A DNA stretch of 64,000 bases from a bacterium (GTDB taxonomy: Bacteria > Pseudomonadota > Gammaproteobacteria > Burkholderiales > Burkholderiaceae_C): contig JAVBXK010000016.1 in the NCBI GenBank assembly GCA_030824555.1, positions 62,001 through 126,000 on the forward strand, read 5' to 3'. Position 1 is the stretch's first letter. Every line of letters starts with the position of its first letter. Below are positions 19,523 through 28,877 of this stretch, piece by piece. The position numbers and the translations under genes were made by a program. Under the pieces are notes generated by a model, which saw only the letters and a list, made by a program, of their open reading frames with translations, made no database searches and was not told the DNA's origin.

Positions 19523-19554
19523 AAAAAAGGCAGGTCAATCCGGATCGACCTGCC
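19523..19554 (-). terminator. Rho-independent terminator after the cytochrome c4 gene
   Basis: On the minus strand the stem GGCAGGTC pairs perfectly with GACCTGCC, the loop contains a further ATCCGGAT palindrome, and TTTTTT follows directly. It would end the cytochrome c4 transcript and insulate resB. Confidence 0.9.
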
Positions 19555-19680
19555 CGCAGTTGGAGGCAACTGACCGCAATAGGTTCCGCACGCCGCGTGC
19601 ATCCCACTGCCAGCCAGAATATAAATGAACGCTGATAAACAGGCTGCTGTCAGGGTCAATTCACCCTGCGCAACATGCAA

Positions 19681-20295
19681 TCAGCGCAGGCCGGCAACGT
19701 AGTCGGCAACCGCCTTGATTTCACGGTCATTCATCTTGGCCGCAACCTGGGTCATTTGCGTGCTGTTTTTGCGCACGCCATCGCGGAACGCCGTCAGTTG
19801 GCCAGCGGTGTACTCAGCGTGCTGGCCGCTCAGGCGGGGGTATTGCGCCGGCATGCCCGCACCATTCGGGCTGTGACAACCAGCACAGGCAGCGATCTGG
19901 CGGTCAGGAATGCCACCACGGAAAATTTTCTCGCCCAAAGCCACCAGGTCTTTGTCGGTCGATGTACCTGCCTGGGGTTTCTGAGCGCCGAGCCAGTGAG
20001 CCACGTTGCGCATGTCGTCATCGGACAGCATGCTGGCAAAGCCTTTCATCACGGCACTGTCGCGCTTGCCGGATTTCAACTCTTGCAGCTGCTTGTTGAG
20101 GTACTCAGGGTGCTGGGCTGCCAGCTTGGGGTTGGCTGGCAGCACTGAGTTGCCATCGGCTGCGTGACAGGCCACACACACCTGACCGAACGTCGCTGCT
20201 CCCTTGGCAGCGTCTGGCTTGGCGGCCTGGGCTTGTACAGCGAAAGAGGCCGTGGCAAGCGCAACGGCACCGATGGTGGAAGCAAACAGTTTCAT
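19681..20295 (-). CDS. Dihaem cytochrome c4
   Basis: Periplasmic or membrane-associated electron carrier of 204 aa. A signal peptide ends AVQAQA (about residue 24). Two haem sites follow: CVACH near residue 40 and CAGCH near 137, in the duplicated cytochrome c4 architecture, each half ending in an HW or ADYVAGL block. Methionine ligands are probably in the FASML and STQM segments. It is followed by a strong terminator and then resB and ccsB, the machinery that would attach its haem. Confidence 0.95.
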   Translation of the reverse strand: MKLFASTIGAVALATASFAVQAQAAKPDAAKGAATFGQVCVACHAADGNSVLPANPKLAAQHPEYLNKQLQELKSGKRDSAVMKGFASMLSDDDMRNVAHWLGAQKPQAGTSTDKDLVALGEKIFRGGIPDRQIAACAGCHSPNGAGMPAQYPRLSGQHAEYTAGQLTAFRDGVRKNSTQMTQVAAKMNDREIKAVADYVAGLR

Positions 20296-20409
20296 GACGT
20301 GGGCAGAGTTTGGAGCTGTGGAAGACCCGGCTTGGCCGGGCCCGTGAATTCGCAGTGTCGCAAGCGATAACCCGCAGATTTTACAATGCGCCTTTATCTG
20401 GGCAATTCA

Positions 20410-21174
20410 ATGACCGAGCCAACTACTCCACTCCTGCCTTCGGTCCCTGTTGCCGATGGTGTCGATCCACGTACCGCCAACGCCTGGCTGCACACCGCAC
20501 GCTTCCTGACCACGGCCCCGCAACTGCAACACCTGCCCGACTTGGCTGTACCCGAAATCGCATTTGTGGGTCGCTCCAACGCGGGCAAATCTACCTGCAT
20601 CAACACACTCACCCAGCAAAAACGCTTGGCTTTTGCGTCGAAAACACCGGGGCGCACCCAAAGCATCAACCTGTTTGCCCTGGGCAAGCACAACGAAACC
20701 GATGCCGTGCTGGCCGACCTGCCCGGCTACGGCTACGCCGCCGTACCCAAGGAAGCCAAGCTGCGCTGGCAGCGCGTGATGGCCAACTACCTGCGCACAC
20801 GCCCCAACCTGCGCGGCGTGGTGATGATGTGCGACCCACGGTTGGGCATCACCGAGTTGGACGACATCCTGCTCGACGTCATCCGCCCTCGCGTGCAAGA
20901 CGGATTGAAGCTGCTGGTGCTGCTGACCAAGTCAGACAAGCTCACCCGTGTGGAAGGGCAAAAGGTCTTGTCCATCACGCGACTGCAAGCCGGTGGTGGC
21001 GAGGTCAAACTGTTCTCCGCCCTGAAAAAGCAAGGCATTGACGACGTGGCGCAACTGCTGTGGGCCTGGGCCCGTTTGCCCATGCCCCGCATCGTTGCCC
21101 CCGAGGGGGACGGCGTCCCGCCCGGCGGGGCCGAACCCGATGACGACGAACCACCTTCCCTCGACACCCCTTGA
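20410..21174 (+). CDS. engB: Ribosome biogenesis GTPase EngB (YihA/YsxC)
   Basis: Essential TRAFAC GTPase for 50S assembly, about 254 aa. G1 is GRSNAGKST (near residue 50), G2 lies around TPGRTQ, G3 is DLPGYGYA and G4 is TKSDKL. The C-terminal tail after IVAPEGDG is extended and Pro/Gly/Asp rich, and its DNA looks like part of a GC-rich palindrome. ATG 20410 matches family N-termini; an in-frame ATG at 20386 would add eight residues. Divergent from cytochrome c4. Confidence 0.94.
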   Translation: MTEPTTPLLPSVPVADGVDPRTANAWLHTARFLTTAPQLQHLPDLAVPEIAFVGRSNAGKSTCINTLTQQKRLAFASKTPGRTQSINLFALGKHNETDAVLADLPGYGYAAVPKEAKLRWQRVMANYLRTRPNLRGVVMMCDPRLGITELDDILLDVIRPRVQDGLKLLVLLTKSDKLTRVEGQKVLSITRLQAGGGEVKLFSALKKQGIDDVAQLLWAWARLPMPRIVAPEGDGVPPGGAEPDDDEPPSLDTP

Positions 21175-22085
21175 TTGCACAAACCACCCGCTCGCTGCCA
21201 CACGGCATTGACCTGAGTTGTCGCAGCTGCGGCCCCGCCAACGGCCGGTTGCTGGTTTTTTTGCATGGCTTCCCTGAAGCCGCCTTCGTCTGGGACGACG
21301 TGATGCGCCACTTTGCCCAGCCCGCCCACGGCGGCTACCGGTGCGTGGCCCCCAACTTGCGGGGATACGAGCGTTCCAGCGCCCCGTCCGAGGCCAGCGC
21401 CTACCGCGCCAAACACTTGGTACAGGACGTGGCCGCGCTCATCCAGGCAGAATGTATGGTCACCGGACAGCCACTGTCTGCGCTGGTGGCGCACGACTGG
21501 GGCGGCGCGGTGGCCTGGAGCCTGGCCGCCCTGCACCCGGGGTTGCTGCAGCGCTTGGTCATCATCAATTCACCCCACCCGGCCACATTCTTGCGCGAGC
21601 TGAAGTACTCGGCACAACAGCAAGCGGCCAGCGCGTACATGAATTTCCTGGCCCGGCCAGACGCGCCGGCCTTGCTGGCTGCGGACGACTACGCCCGCCT
21701 GTGGCCCTTCTTCGAGAACATGGGTGCGGTAAATGGCCCCCTCGCCTGGCTGACCTCGGCCGTGCGCGAGCAATACCGCACCGTGTGGGCACAAGGGCTC
21801 GCAGGGCCTTGTCACTACTACACCGCTTCGCCGTTACGCCCTGCCACGGCCACTGACCCGGGTGCCGCCGCCGTGGAACTGCCCGACGCGCTGTGCCGGG
21901 TGACGGTGCCCACACAAGTGATCTGGGCCCAAGGCGACACGGCCTTGCCGCCCGCCTTGACAGATGGACTGGACCACTGGGTACCCAACTTGCGCCTGGA
22001 CCGCGTGGCAGACGCCACGCATTGGGTGGTGCACGAGCAACCAGCCGTGGTCATGCGGCTGATCGGATCATTCCTGAATCAATAG
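21171..22085 (+). CDS. Alpha/beta hydrolase (epoxide hydrolase/haloacetate dehalogenase-like)
   Basis: Soluble hydrolase of 304 aa. The oxyanion block FLHGFPE (near residue 28) and nucleophile motif VAHDWGG, with Asp as nucleophile, place it with epoxide hydrolases and haloacetate dehalogenases rather than Ser esterases. The C-terminal catalytic His is probably in DATHWVVHEQP. The start is TTG overlapping the engB stop (TTGA), so translation is likely coupled. Substrate unknown. Confidence 0.85.
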   Translation: MIAQTTRSLPHGIDLSCRSCGPANGRLLVFLHGFPEAAFVWDDVMRHFAQPAHGGYRCVAPNLRGYERSSAPSEASAYRAKHLVQDVAALIQAECMVTGQPLSALVAHDWGGAVAWSLAALHPGLLQRLVIINSPHPATFLRELKYSAQQQAASAYMNFLARPDAPALLAADDYARLWPFFENMGAVNGPLAWLTSAVREQYRTVWAQGLAGPCHYYTASPLRPATATDPGAAAVELPDALCRVTVPTQVIWAQGDTALPPALTDGLDHWVPNLRLDRVADATHWVVHEQPAVVMRLIGSFLNQ

Positions 22086-22135
22086 CTGTCATCGCTTTAT
22101 ATATAAGCGATAGAGTACTTTTTTATTTAAATTTC
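22078..22135 (+). repeat. Dispersed ~60-bp AT-rich palindromic element, copy 2
   Basis: It contains ATAGCTGTCATCGCTTTATA, then an AAGCGATAG block and a tail CTTTTTTATTTAAATT. The tail is nearly identical to that of the copy at 58745-58803. It lies between the stop codons of two convergent genes and runs into the acyltransferase stop codon. Confidence 0.8.
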
Positions 22136-23012
22136 AGCCGTACACAGACGGCTCCCCTGGTGGTCGGGTCTTGAAGCGTTTGTGCACCCAGTAGTACTGC
22201 TCGGGCTGAACCGCAATCATCCGCTCCAGTTCGCTGTTCATGCGTGCCACGTCGGCAGCCAAGTCTGCCGTGGGGTACTGGTCCCAAGCGGGCAGCACCT
22301 CCACGTCATAGCCCTGCGGTGTCAACCGCACCAGGATGGGCACCACTTTGGCCCGGCCCAGGGCTGCAAAGCGTGGCAGCGAGGTGAGTGTGGCCACCTG
22401 GTGGCCATAGAACGGCGCCCAGATGGAGTCGGTCAGGCCATGGTCCATGTCGGGCAACAGGTACAGCGGCTTGCCCGCACGCACCGCAGCGGCCAGGGGC
22501 TTCAAGCCCTGCCATTTGGCAATGACCTGCGGGTCGCCAAAACGCCTGCGCCCTTGCGCCATCCAGTTGTCTACCAGTGCATCCTGTTGCGGCGCATACA
22601 AGCCACAGCATGGGCGCGGCAGGTGCAGGGTGATGCCCGCCCAGCCCGCGTCCAGGCCCACGAAATGCGGCGCAAACAACACCACCGGCCCATCACCTTG
22701 CAAGGCTTCGACGTGGCCCGTCAGGCGCACGCGCCGCGCCACCACCTCGCGGGGCGCGTGCCACAACCAGCCGCGGTCCAACCAAGTCTGGGCAAACGCC
22801 ACGATATGGGCCTTGACCCCACGTCGGCGGGTGGCCTCGTCATCGCCCGGGAAACACAGTTGCCAGTTCGTGAGTGCAATGTGTTTGCGTTGTCGAGCCA
22901 GCACATACAACACCTGTCCCAGCGTCCAGCCCAACCCGCGCACCACGGGCAACGGCAGAAACCTGATCGCGGCCATCAGCTGAATCGCGACTTTTTTAAG
23001 CCACTGTTTCAT
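22134..23012 (-). CDS. Lipid A biosynthesis acyltransferase (LpxL/HtrB family), second copy
   Basis: Inner-membrane acyl-ACP-dependent late acyltransferase of 292 aa. One N-terminal membrane segment is followed by the catalytic HX4D motif in FAPHFVGLDAG, an LLPDMDHG block and a C-terminal YYWVHKRFKTRPPGE. The ATG at 23012 overlaps the stop of the upstream paralogue (ATGA); the open frame extends further but only over that paralogue. The tandem pair probably adds the two secondary acyl chains; which one each adds cannot be told from sequence. Confidence 0.9.
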   Translation of the reverse strand: MKQWLKKVAIQLMAAIRFLPLPVVRGLGWTLGQVLYVLARQRKHIALTNWQLCFPGDDEATRRRGVKAHIVAFAQTWLDRGWLWHAPREVVARRVRLTGHVEALQGDGPVVLFAPHFVGLDAGWAGITLHLPRPCCGLYAPQQDALVDNWMAQGRRRFGDPQVIAKWQGLKPLAAAVRAGKPLYLLPDMDHGLTDSIWAPFYGHQVATLTSLPRFAALGRAKVVPILVRLTPQGYDVEVLPAWDQYPTADLAADVARMNSELERMIAVQPEQYYWVHKRFKTRPPGEPSVYG

Positions 23013-23845
23013 ACCGAACCCTCGCGCGGTGCCTTGTAGCGGTTGTAACCCCACAGATATTGGGAGGGCCGGGTGCCGATCAAAGACGCCATGGCCTGAT
23101 TGATGACGGCGCATGCCGCTTCAGGTTCGAGGGGCAGCACTTGCTCGAACGGCAACACGTGCACCACGAACCCCTGCCCCCACGGCAACCGCTGCCCCCA
23201 AGCCAGCAGCACCGTGGTGTTGGACGTGCGTGCCAGCCGAGCGCTGAGCGTCATGGTGTACGCCGGTTGGCCAAAAAACGGCGCCCACACACCCTGCCCC
23301 AACGGCGGCACCTGGTCAGGCAACAAACCCACCGCACCACCGCTGCGCAGCGTTTTGACCAACTGCTTCACACCCGCCAACGTGGTGGGAGCGGTGTCCA
23401 GCCCAGGGCGCTGGCGTGCACTGGCCACCACTTCGCGCAGCCACGGCTGACGGGGCGGGCGGAACAGCACCGTCATGCCCTTGCCAGGCTGTGTACCGTA
23501 GCGGGCGGCATAAGCGCTGGCCGTGATTTCAAAGCAACCCATGTGCGGGGTCAGGAACAAAATGCCTTGGCCAGCGGCCTGCGCGGCGTCGATGTGCTCG
23601 GCTCCGGTCATGCGCACCGGCACGGGCTTGCCCAGCCAGAGGCGGGGCAGCTCGGCCACCATTTGACCCGCCTGCGTGACCGACGCCAGCGCGTCACGGC
23701 GCGACACCCCGGCCAACGCCGCGTGGGCCAGCACATGCCGCCGGTACACCCCCGACACCGCAAACACGACCCAACCCATGACGGCACCCAGGGCATGCAA
23801 CGCCCACAGGGGCCAAAGACTGAAAAATCGGAACAGTTGAACCAC
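23009..23845 (-). CDS. Lipid A biosynthesis acyltransferase (LpxL/HtrB family), first copy
   Basis: Paralogue of the next gene, 278 aa, same fold. An N-terminal hydrophobic segment (about residues 8-30) precedes the HX4E catalytic motif in LTPHMGCFEIT, then LLPDQVP and the C-terminal QYLWGYNRYKAPR. The start is GTG at 23845; no better-placed ATG was found. Overlaps the second acyltransferase by four bases. Confidence 0.9.
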   Translation of the reverse strand: MVQLFRFFSLWPLWALHALGAVMGWVVFAVSGVYRRHVLAHAALAGVSRRDALASVTQAGQMVAELPRLWLGKPVPVRMTGAEHIDAAQAAGQGILFLTPHMGCFEITASAYAARYGTQPGKGMTVLFRPPRQPWLREVVASARQRPGLDTAPTTLAGVKQLVKTLRSGGAVGLLPDQVPPLGQGVWAPFFGQPAYTMTLSARLARTSNTTVLLAWGQRLPWGQGFVVHVLPFEQVLPLEPEAACAVINQAMASLIGTRPSQYLWGYNRYKAPREGSV

Positions 23846-24060
23846 AGTTTGAAAAGGGTTTGACGGCGGACGTTGAAAGACTTGATTTACACTGCACTCG
23901 TCGTCGAGTTATTGAACAACTTGCGGGACGACGCCACCCACAGTCGGGTTGGCAGGGCAGTCAAGCAAGCAGCTTGGACCGCCAACACCACCGCTAAAGC
24001 GTTCGCCAGCGCTCCGGCACCAGGCGAAACGCCTTGTCCACACACACGGAGTTTATTCAC
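23846..24060 (+). promoter_or_regulatory. metK upstream leader with a strong hairpin
   Basis: About 215 bp between divergent lpxL-type and metK genes. A hairpin at about 23998-24033 pairs GCGTTCGCC with GGCGAAACGC (one bulge) and ends roughly 27 bases before the metK ATG. It has no T-tract, so it does not look like a simple terminator. I could not match it to a known SAM or SAH riboswitch. Confidence 0.35.
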
Positions 24061-25242
24061 ATGGCGAACGACTTTCTTTTCACATCCGAATCCGTCTCTG
24101 AAGGCCACCCCGACAAGGTAGCCGACCAGATCTCCGACGCGATCCTCGATGCCATCTTCCAGCAAGACCCTCGCAGCCGCGTGGCCGCCGAAACGCTGAC
24201 CAACACAGGCTTGGTGGTGCTGGCCGGTGAAATCACCACCAACGCGCACGTGGACTACATCCAGGTGGCGCGCGACATCATCAAGCGCATCGGCTACGAC
24301 AACACCGAGTACGGCATTGACTACAAAGGCTGCGCGGTGCTGGTGGCCTACGACAAGCAGAGCAACGACATCGCCCAGGGTGTGGACCACGCGAGTGACG
24401 ACCACCTGAACATCGGCGCCGGTGACCAGGGCCTGATGTTCGGCTACGCCTGCGACGAAACGCCCGAACTGATGCCCGCGCCCATCTACTACGCGCACCG
24501 CTTGGTCGAGCGCCAAGCCCAGCTGCGCAAGGACGGCCGCCTGCCCTTTTTGCGCCCTGACGCCAAGAGCCAGGTGACCATGCGTTATGTGGACGGCAAG
24601 CCCCACAGCATCGACACCGTGGTGCTGTCCACCCAACACAGCCCCGACCAAAGCGAAACCGCCACGAAGATGAAAGACAGCTTCATCGAAGCCGTCATTG
24701 AGGAAATCATCAAGCCCGTGCTGCCCAAAGAGTGGCTGCAGAACACGCGCTACCTCATCAACCCCACGGGTCGCTTCGTCATCGGTGGCCCCCAGGGCGA
24801 CTGTGGCCTGACCGGCCGCAAGATCATTGTTGACACCTATGGCGGTGCCTGCCCCCACGGTGGTGGCGCGTTCAGCGGCAAAGACCCGTCCAAGGTGGAC
24901 CGCTCGGCTGCTTATGCCGCGCGCTATGTGGCCAAGAACATCGTGGCGGCGGGCTTGGCCAAGCAGTGCCAGATCCAGGTGGCCTACGCCATTGGCGTGG
25001 CCAAGCCCATGAACGTGACGGTTTACACCGAAGGCACAGGCGTCATCCCTGACGAGCAGATTGCGGCACTGGTCAACGAACATTTCGACCTGCGCCCCAA
25101 AGGCATCATCCAGATGCTGGATTTGCTGCGTCCGATCTACAGCAAAACCGCAGCCTACGGTCACTTTGGGCGTGAAGAGCCCGAATTCACCTGGGAACGC
25201 ACCGACAAAATTCAGGTTCTGCGCGCTGCAGCAGGTCTGTAA
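24061..25242 (+). CDS. metK: S-adenosylmethionine synthetase
   Basis: Makes S-adenosylmethionine from methionine and ATP; 393 aa. Diagnostic blocks are [17 protein letters not shown] near residue 12, [15 protein letters not shown] near 117 and [19 protein letters not shown] near 260. The start [19 protein letters not shown] is canonical and GGAG lies ten bases upstream. A DUF2799 lipoprotein gene follows by 47 bp. Confidence 0.97.
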   Translation: MANDFLFTSESVSEGHPDKVADQISDAILDAIFQQDPRSRVAAETLTNTGLVVLAGEITTNAHVDYIQVARDIIKRIGYDNTEYGIDYKGCAVLVAYDKQSNDIAQGVDHASDDHLNIGAGDQGLMFGYACDETPELMPAPIYYAHRLVERQAQLRKDGRLPFLRPDAKSQVTMRYVDGKPHSIDTVVLSTQHSPDQSETATKMKDSFIEAVIEEIIKPVLPKEWLQNTRYLINPTGRFVIGGPQGDCGLTGRKIIVDTYGGACPHGGGAFSGKDPSKVDRSAAYAARYVAKNIVAAGLAKQCQIQVAYAIGVAKPMNVTVYTEGTGVIPDEQIAALVNEHFDLRPKGIIQMLDLLRPIYSKTAAYGHFGREEPEFTWERTDKIQVLRAAAGL

Positions 25243-25289
25243 ATCGGCATTCCACTTCGTTTCACTTTTCTTCCTTGAAGGCATTCGAC

Positions 25290-25835
25290 ATGCAAGTCCG
25301 TCTCATCACCTGGGGTTTGTCTGCGGTTGCGTGCCTGGCGCTGCTCAGCGGCTGCGCGACCTTGACAGAGGAAGAGTGCAAAACTGCCGACTGGCGGCGC
25401 CTGGGGCAAAAAGATGGCGCAGCCGGTCACAGCGATTCACGGCTGGCCGAGCACGCTGAAGCCTGTGCCAAGACAGGCATTCGCCCCAACGCCCAGCAAT
25501 GGCGTGCCGGGTGGGATCAAGGCATCTTGGCCTATTGCACCCCAAGGGTTGGCTGGCGCGAAGGGTTGGCCGGGCGCAGCTACCAGGGGGTGTGCCGTGG
25601 TCGCAACGAAGACGCGTTCTTGTATGCGTTCAATCAGGGCACCGAAATCCACCGGCTTCAGTCGCGAATTGAAAGCAACAACCAGGAAATCAGGCGCCTG
25701 GAGCGCCAACTTTCCGAAGCACGCAAAGACGAAGCTCGGCACGACTTGCGTCAACGGATCCGCAGCCTCGACCATGAGCAACACCGACTGCGCTCCTCAC
25801 TGAACATGATGCAAGCCAACGCCCCCCGGTTCTGA
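25290..25835 (+). CDS. DUF2799 domain lipoprotein
   Basis: Lipoprotein of 181 aa, function unknown. The lipobox LLSGC sets the lipidated Cys near residue 21. A DUF2799-type region follows with short G-rich motifs (DWRRLGQKDGAAGH, GWDQGILAYC, AGRSYQGVC) and a C-terminal coiled coil (QSRIESNNQEIRRLERQL). ATG 25290 has GAAGG eight bases upstream. Confidence 0.75.
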   Translation: MQVRLITWGLSAVACLALLSGCATLTEEECKTADWRRLGQKDGAAGHSDSRLAEHAEACAKTGIRPNAQQWRAGWDQGILAYCTPRVGWREGLAGRSYQGVCRGRNEDAFLYAFNQGTEIHRLQSRIESNNQEIRRLERQLSEARKDEARHDLRQRIRSLDHEQHRLRSSLNMMQANAPRF

Positions 25836-25879
25836 CAGACCGATTGAGCCCTTTGCACACGACGAGACAGGGGACGCGT

Positions 25880-26398
25880 TTACACAGCCCGCCTGAACTG
25901 CAAACCCTGTGTGGCCCAGTAACCCCTGTCCAGTCGGTCGAGCCTGACCGTTCCACCGGTTGACGGCGCATGTACGAAGCGCCCGTTTCCAATGTAGATA
26001 CCCGCATGGCTGGCACGCCCTTTCAGGGTGAACACAGCCAAATCGCCCGAACGGACCGATTCGCGGCCCACAGGCGTGCCCCACATGCTGATGTCGGTCA
26101 CGGTTCGCGGCGCTCGCACGCCTGCGGCATGTTGAAACACGTACCCGATCAATCCGCTGCAGTCAAAGCCAGAATCGGGGGTGTTGCCACCGTAACGGTA
26201 CGGCGTTCCCACCAGCCCCATCGCGTGCATGGCCACTGCCTGGGCATGCACGGGTGCCACGGGTTCTTCCCAGGGACGGTGTGAGGCATCGGGTTCCACC
26301 TGAACGGGAAGTGGACGCTTGACTGGCGGTTGCGTGCCGCACCCCAGCAGCCCCACACCGATCAGCACGAAAGCCGCAGTCAACAAGCAACGTTTCAT
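25880..26398 (-). CDS. NlpC/P60 family cell-wall peptidase lipoprotein
   Basis: Outer-membrane lipoprotein of 172 aa, probably a peptidoglycan endopeptidase of the Spr/NlpC type. Lipobox LLGC. Catalytic Cys in GFDCSGLIGYVF, catalytic His in RASHAGIYIGNGRFVHAP, third polar residue likely the following His. The short spacing fits the minimal NlpC fold. ATG 26398 is chosen because the signal peptide begins with MKRCLL there. Confidence 0.9.
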   Translation of the reverse strand: MKRCLLTAAFVLIGVGLLGCGTQPPVKRPLPVQVEPDASHRPWEEPVAPVHAQAVAMHAMGLVGTPYRYGGNTPDSGFDCSGLIGYVFQHAAGVRAPRTVTDISMWGTPVGRESVRSGDLAVFTLKGRASHAGIYIGNGRFVHAPSTGGTVRLDRLDRGYWATQGLQFRRAV

Positions 26399-26428
26399 TC
26401 GCACCTGCCAGCAAAACAATTGGGGGGC

Positions 26429-27262
26429 TCACATGACACCAGGGTATGCGCCGCCATCACAGAGCAAATTTTGCCCTGAAATGTACCCAGCCTGCACGCT
26501 GCACAGAAAGGCGCAAATCTGGCCAAACTCTTGCGGAGTGCCGAAGCGTTGAGCCGGAATCTGGGCAATTTGCGCAGCGCGCACCTCGTCGACCGTTTTG
26601 CCGGCTTTCTGGGCTGCCCCGGCGATGGTGGTTTTGATGCGGTCGGTGTCGAACTTCCCCGGCAGCAGGTTGTTCAGCGTCACACCTTTGGCCGCCAGCG
26701 TGGGGTTGCGAGCCACACCGGCCACAAAGCCGGTCAGGCCGCTGCGCGCGCCGTTGCTCAGCCCCAGGATGTCGATGGGAGCCTTCACCGCACTGCTGGT
26801 GATGTTGACGATGCGGCCAAACCCGCGCGCGGCCATGCCGTCCACCGTGGCTTTGATGAGCTCGATGGGGGTGAGCATGTTGGCATCCACCGCTTTCAGC
26901 CAGACGTCGCGGTCCCAATCACGAAAGTCGCCGGGAGGTGGGCCACCGGCATTGGTCACCACGATGTCAAACGCGGTGCCGGGTCCACCTGCCACGCACA
27001 GTGCTGCGGCACGGCCCTCAGGGGTGGTGATGTCGGCAGCCACGGTCAGCACCTCAGTTTTGAAGTTTTTTTGGCCTTCACCGCTATTCTGCATTGATAA
27101 GTCTGCTCTTATTTCTTCTGCAGCAGCATCCAGTACGGTGGCTCCTCTGGCCACCAGTACCACGTTCACGCCTTCGGCGGCCAGTGCCTGCGCACAGCCC
27201 AAACCCAAGCCTTTGCTGGCACCGCACACCAATGCCCATTTACCGCGCAACCCCAAGTCCAT
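26429..27262 (-). CDS. Short-chain dehydrogenase/reductase (atypical active site)
   Basis: SDR-fold protein of 277 aa. The NAD(P) site is GASKGLGLG near residue 13 and NAGG appears at the expected place. The catalytic Ser is present in NITSSAVK, but where classical SDRs have YxxxK this protein reads LGLSNGARSGLTG, so the canonical Tyr and Lys are absent. Related proteins are usually annotated as 3-oxoacyl-ACP reductase-like. Reaction unknown. AAGGGAA precedes ATG 27262; divergent from the SH3 gene. Confidence 0.85.
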   Translation of the reverse strand: MDLGLRGKWALVCGASKGLGLGCAQALAAEGVNVVLVARGATVLDAAAEEIRADLSMQNSGEGQKNFKTEVLTVAADITTPEGRAAALCVAGGPGTAFDIVVTNAGGPPPGDFRDWDRDVWLKAVDANMLTPIELIKATVDGMAARGFGRIVNITSSAVKAPIDILGLSNGARSGLTGFVAGVARNPTLAAKGVTLNNLLPGKFDTDRIKTTIAGAAQKAGKTVDEVRAAQIAQIPAQRFGTPQEFGQICAFLCSVQAGYISGQNLLCDGGAYPGVM

Positions 27263-27298
27263 ACACTGTTCCCTTGATGAAGATGATGGAGTCGAATG

Positions 27299-27859
27299 AT
27301 GCACCAACCCACCTTACCCTTGCGCACCAAATGGGCGCTGTGTCTGTTCAGCCTGGTTGCCTGCGCCGGGGCGCAAGCACAGACGGTCCAGGCCATGACC
27401 GTCAAACGCGACACAGACCTGAAAAAGGCCCCCGAACCCACGGCTGAGGTCGTGATGCCCATGCAAACCAACCACGTGGTGACCCACGCTGGCGAGCGGC
27501 AAGGTGCCTGGATGCGGGTCAAGGCTGACAACGGCAAACAGGGCTGGATGAAGCTGTTCGACCTGTCAGCTGCGCCTGCAGGGGTCGCAGCTGACAGCGG
27601 CAGTACAGCAAAAGGCATAGGCGGTCTGTTTGCCGCCAGCAGGCCCAAAGCTGCGACCTCCACACTAGGCATCCGTGGCCTCGATGCCGACGACCTTGCC
27701 CAGGCGCAACCCAACCCTGGCGCGGTCACACAAGGCGAGAAGCTGCGGGTCAGCGAAAACCAGGCACGGCAATTCGCCCAACGCAGTGGTCTCAGCCCCA
27801 AGCCAGTGGAAGACCTGCCACCCACCCGCTCTGGCAACCCCACACAAAACGCGAACTGA
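27299..27859 (+). CDS. Exported SH3-domain protein
   Basis: Protein of 186 aa with a signal peptide ending GAQAQ (about residue 27) and a bacterial SH3 domain (about 30-90; RDTDLKKAPEP, GAWMRVKADNGKQGWMKLFDL). A second conserved block, STLGIRGLDADDLAQAQPNP, follows; the rest is low complexity. GGAG lies seven bases before ATG 27299 (four before ATG 27296). The M48 protease gene starts 19 bp downstream, suggesting the two act together in the periplasm. Confidence 0.8.
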   Translation: MHQPTLPLRTKWALCLFSLVACAGAQAQTVQAMTVKRDTDLKKAPEPTAEVVMPMQTNHVVTHAGERQGAWMRVKADNGKQGWMKLFDLSAAPAGVAADSGSTAKGIGGLFAASRPKAATSTLGIRGLDADDLAQAQPNPGAVTQGEKLRVSENQARQFAQRSGLSPKPVEDLPPTRSGNPTQNAN

Positions 27860-27878
27860 CCACACAAAGGCACACCAC

Positions 27879-28877
27879 ATGGCACACACACACCACATTT
27901 CTGTGCTGACGGCCGTTGGCCTGCTGCTGGCAGGCTGCGTCAGCAACCCACAGGTGCCGTCCAGTGCAGGTGCACTGATGGGCAGCCTGACCGCCTTGGG
28001 CACAGGCTCGGCCATGTCCCCCATGACAGCCGCCGGTGCGGCAGGCGGGGGCAACCTGATCGAGCTGCTGGCCCAGTCGGTGCAGAACATCAGCGAGCCG
28101 CAGGAAATTGAAATCGGTCGCCACCTGTCGGCCATCCTGCTGGGCAGCAAGCCCTTGCACAAGGACACTGCGCTGCAGGTGTACGTGAACAACCTGGGCC
28201 GTTGGATCAGCCTGCAGTCGCCCCGCCCCAACCTGCCATGGACGTTCCTGGTGCTTGACGATGGTGGCTTCAATGCCTTTGCCGCACCCGGTGGCTACGT
28301 GTTCGTGACCAAGGGCTTGGTCGATGCGGCCCGCAACGAGGCTGAGCTGGCAGGGGTGTTGGCGCATGAAATCACGCATGTGGTGGAAAAGCACCACCTC
28401 AAATCCCTGAACAAGACCGCTCAGGCTGCGTTGGCGGGGCAGTTACTGGCCAGCCAGGTGCGTGGCGGCATCGGGTCGTTCGTGGCGTCGCAGTTGCTCA
28501 GCATGGGCAAGGAGCTGTACTCAAAAGGCCTGGACCGAGACGACGAGTACGAGGCCGACCGCCAAGGCGTCACGCTGGCAGCAAGGGCGGGGCTGGACCC
28601 ATTCGGCCTGCCCTCGCTGTTGCAAACGTTGGCCTCTGCCAAACCCGACAACCCCAATTACTCGCTGGTGCTGGCCACGCACCCGCCCACTCAGCAACGC
28701 ATCGACACCATCGAAGCCGCCATGGGCAGCCGCTTCGATGCCTATGCGTCGGCAAAACCGGTGCCCATTGGGGCGCGGCTGCACAACGTGGTCACCCCGC
28801 CTGCGCCCAAGGCAGCGTCACCGGCCACCAGCCCACCCAAGAAAAACACACCGGTGAAGCCCGTCGCAAAGTCATGA
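27879..28877 (+). CDS. M48 family metalloprotease lipoprotein
   Basis: Zinc metalloprotease of 332 aa, exported as a lipoprotein (lipobox LLAGC). HEITH supplies the HEXXH zinc motif and DDEYEADRQG supplies the third ligand Glu. Low-complexity segments flank the domain and the C-terminus is Pro/Lys rich. The family includes BepA and LoiP, which process envelope proteins. AAAGG lies eight bases before the ATG. Probably co-transcribed with the SH3 gene. Confidence 0.9.
   Translation: MAHTHHISVLTAVGLLLAGCVSNPQVPSSAGALMGSLTALGTGSAMSPMTAAGAAGGGNLIELLAQSVQNISEPQEIEIGRHLSAILLGSKPLHKDTALQVYVNNLGRWISLQSPRPNLPWTFLVLDDGGFNAFAAPGGYVFVTKGLVDAARNEAELAGVLAHEITHVVEKHHLKSLNKTAQAALAGQLLASQVRGGIGSFVASQLLSMGKELYSKGLDRDDEYEADRQGVTLAARAGLDPFGLPSLLQTLASAKPDNPNYSLVLATHPPTQQRIDTIEAAMGSRFDAYASAKPVPIGARLHNVVTPPAPKAASPATSPPKKNTPVKPVAKS

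Noticed and set aside
23887-25284. 465-codon minus-strand frame opposite metK
   Set aside because: Antisense shadow of a universally conserved gene; low-complexity Val/Gly/His composition.
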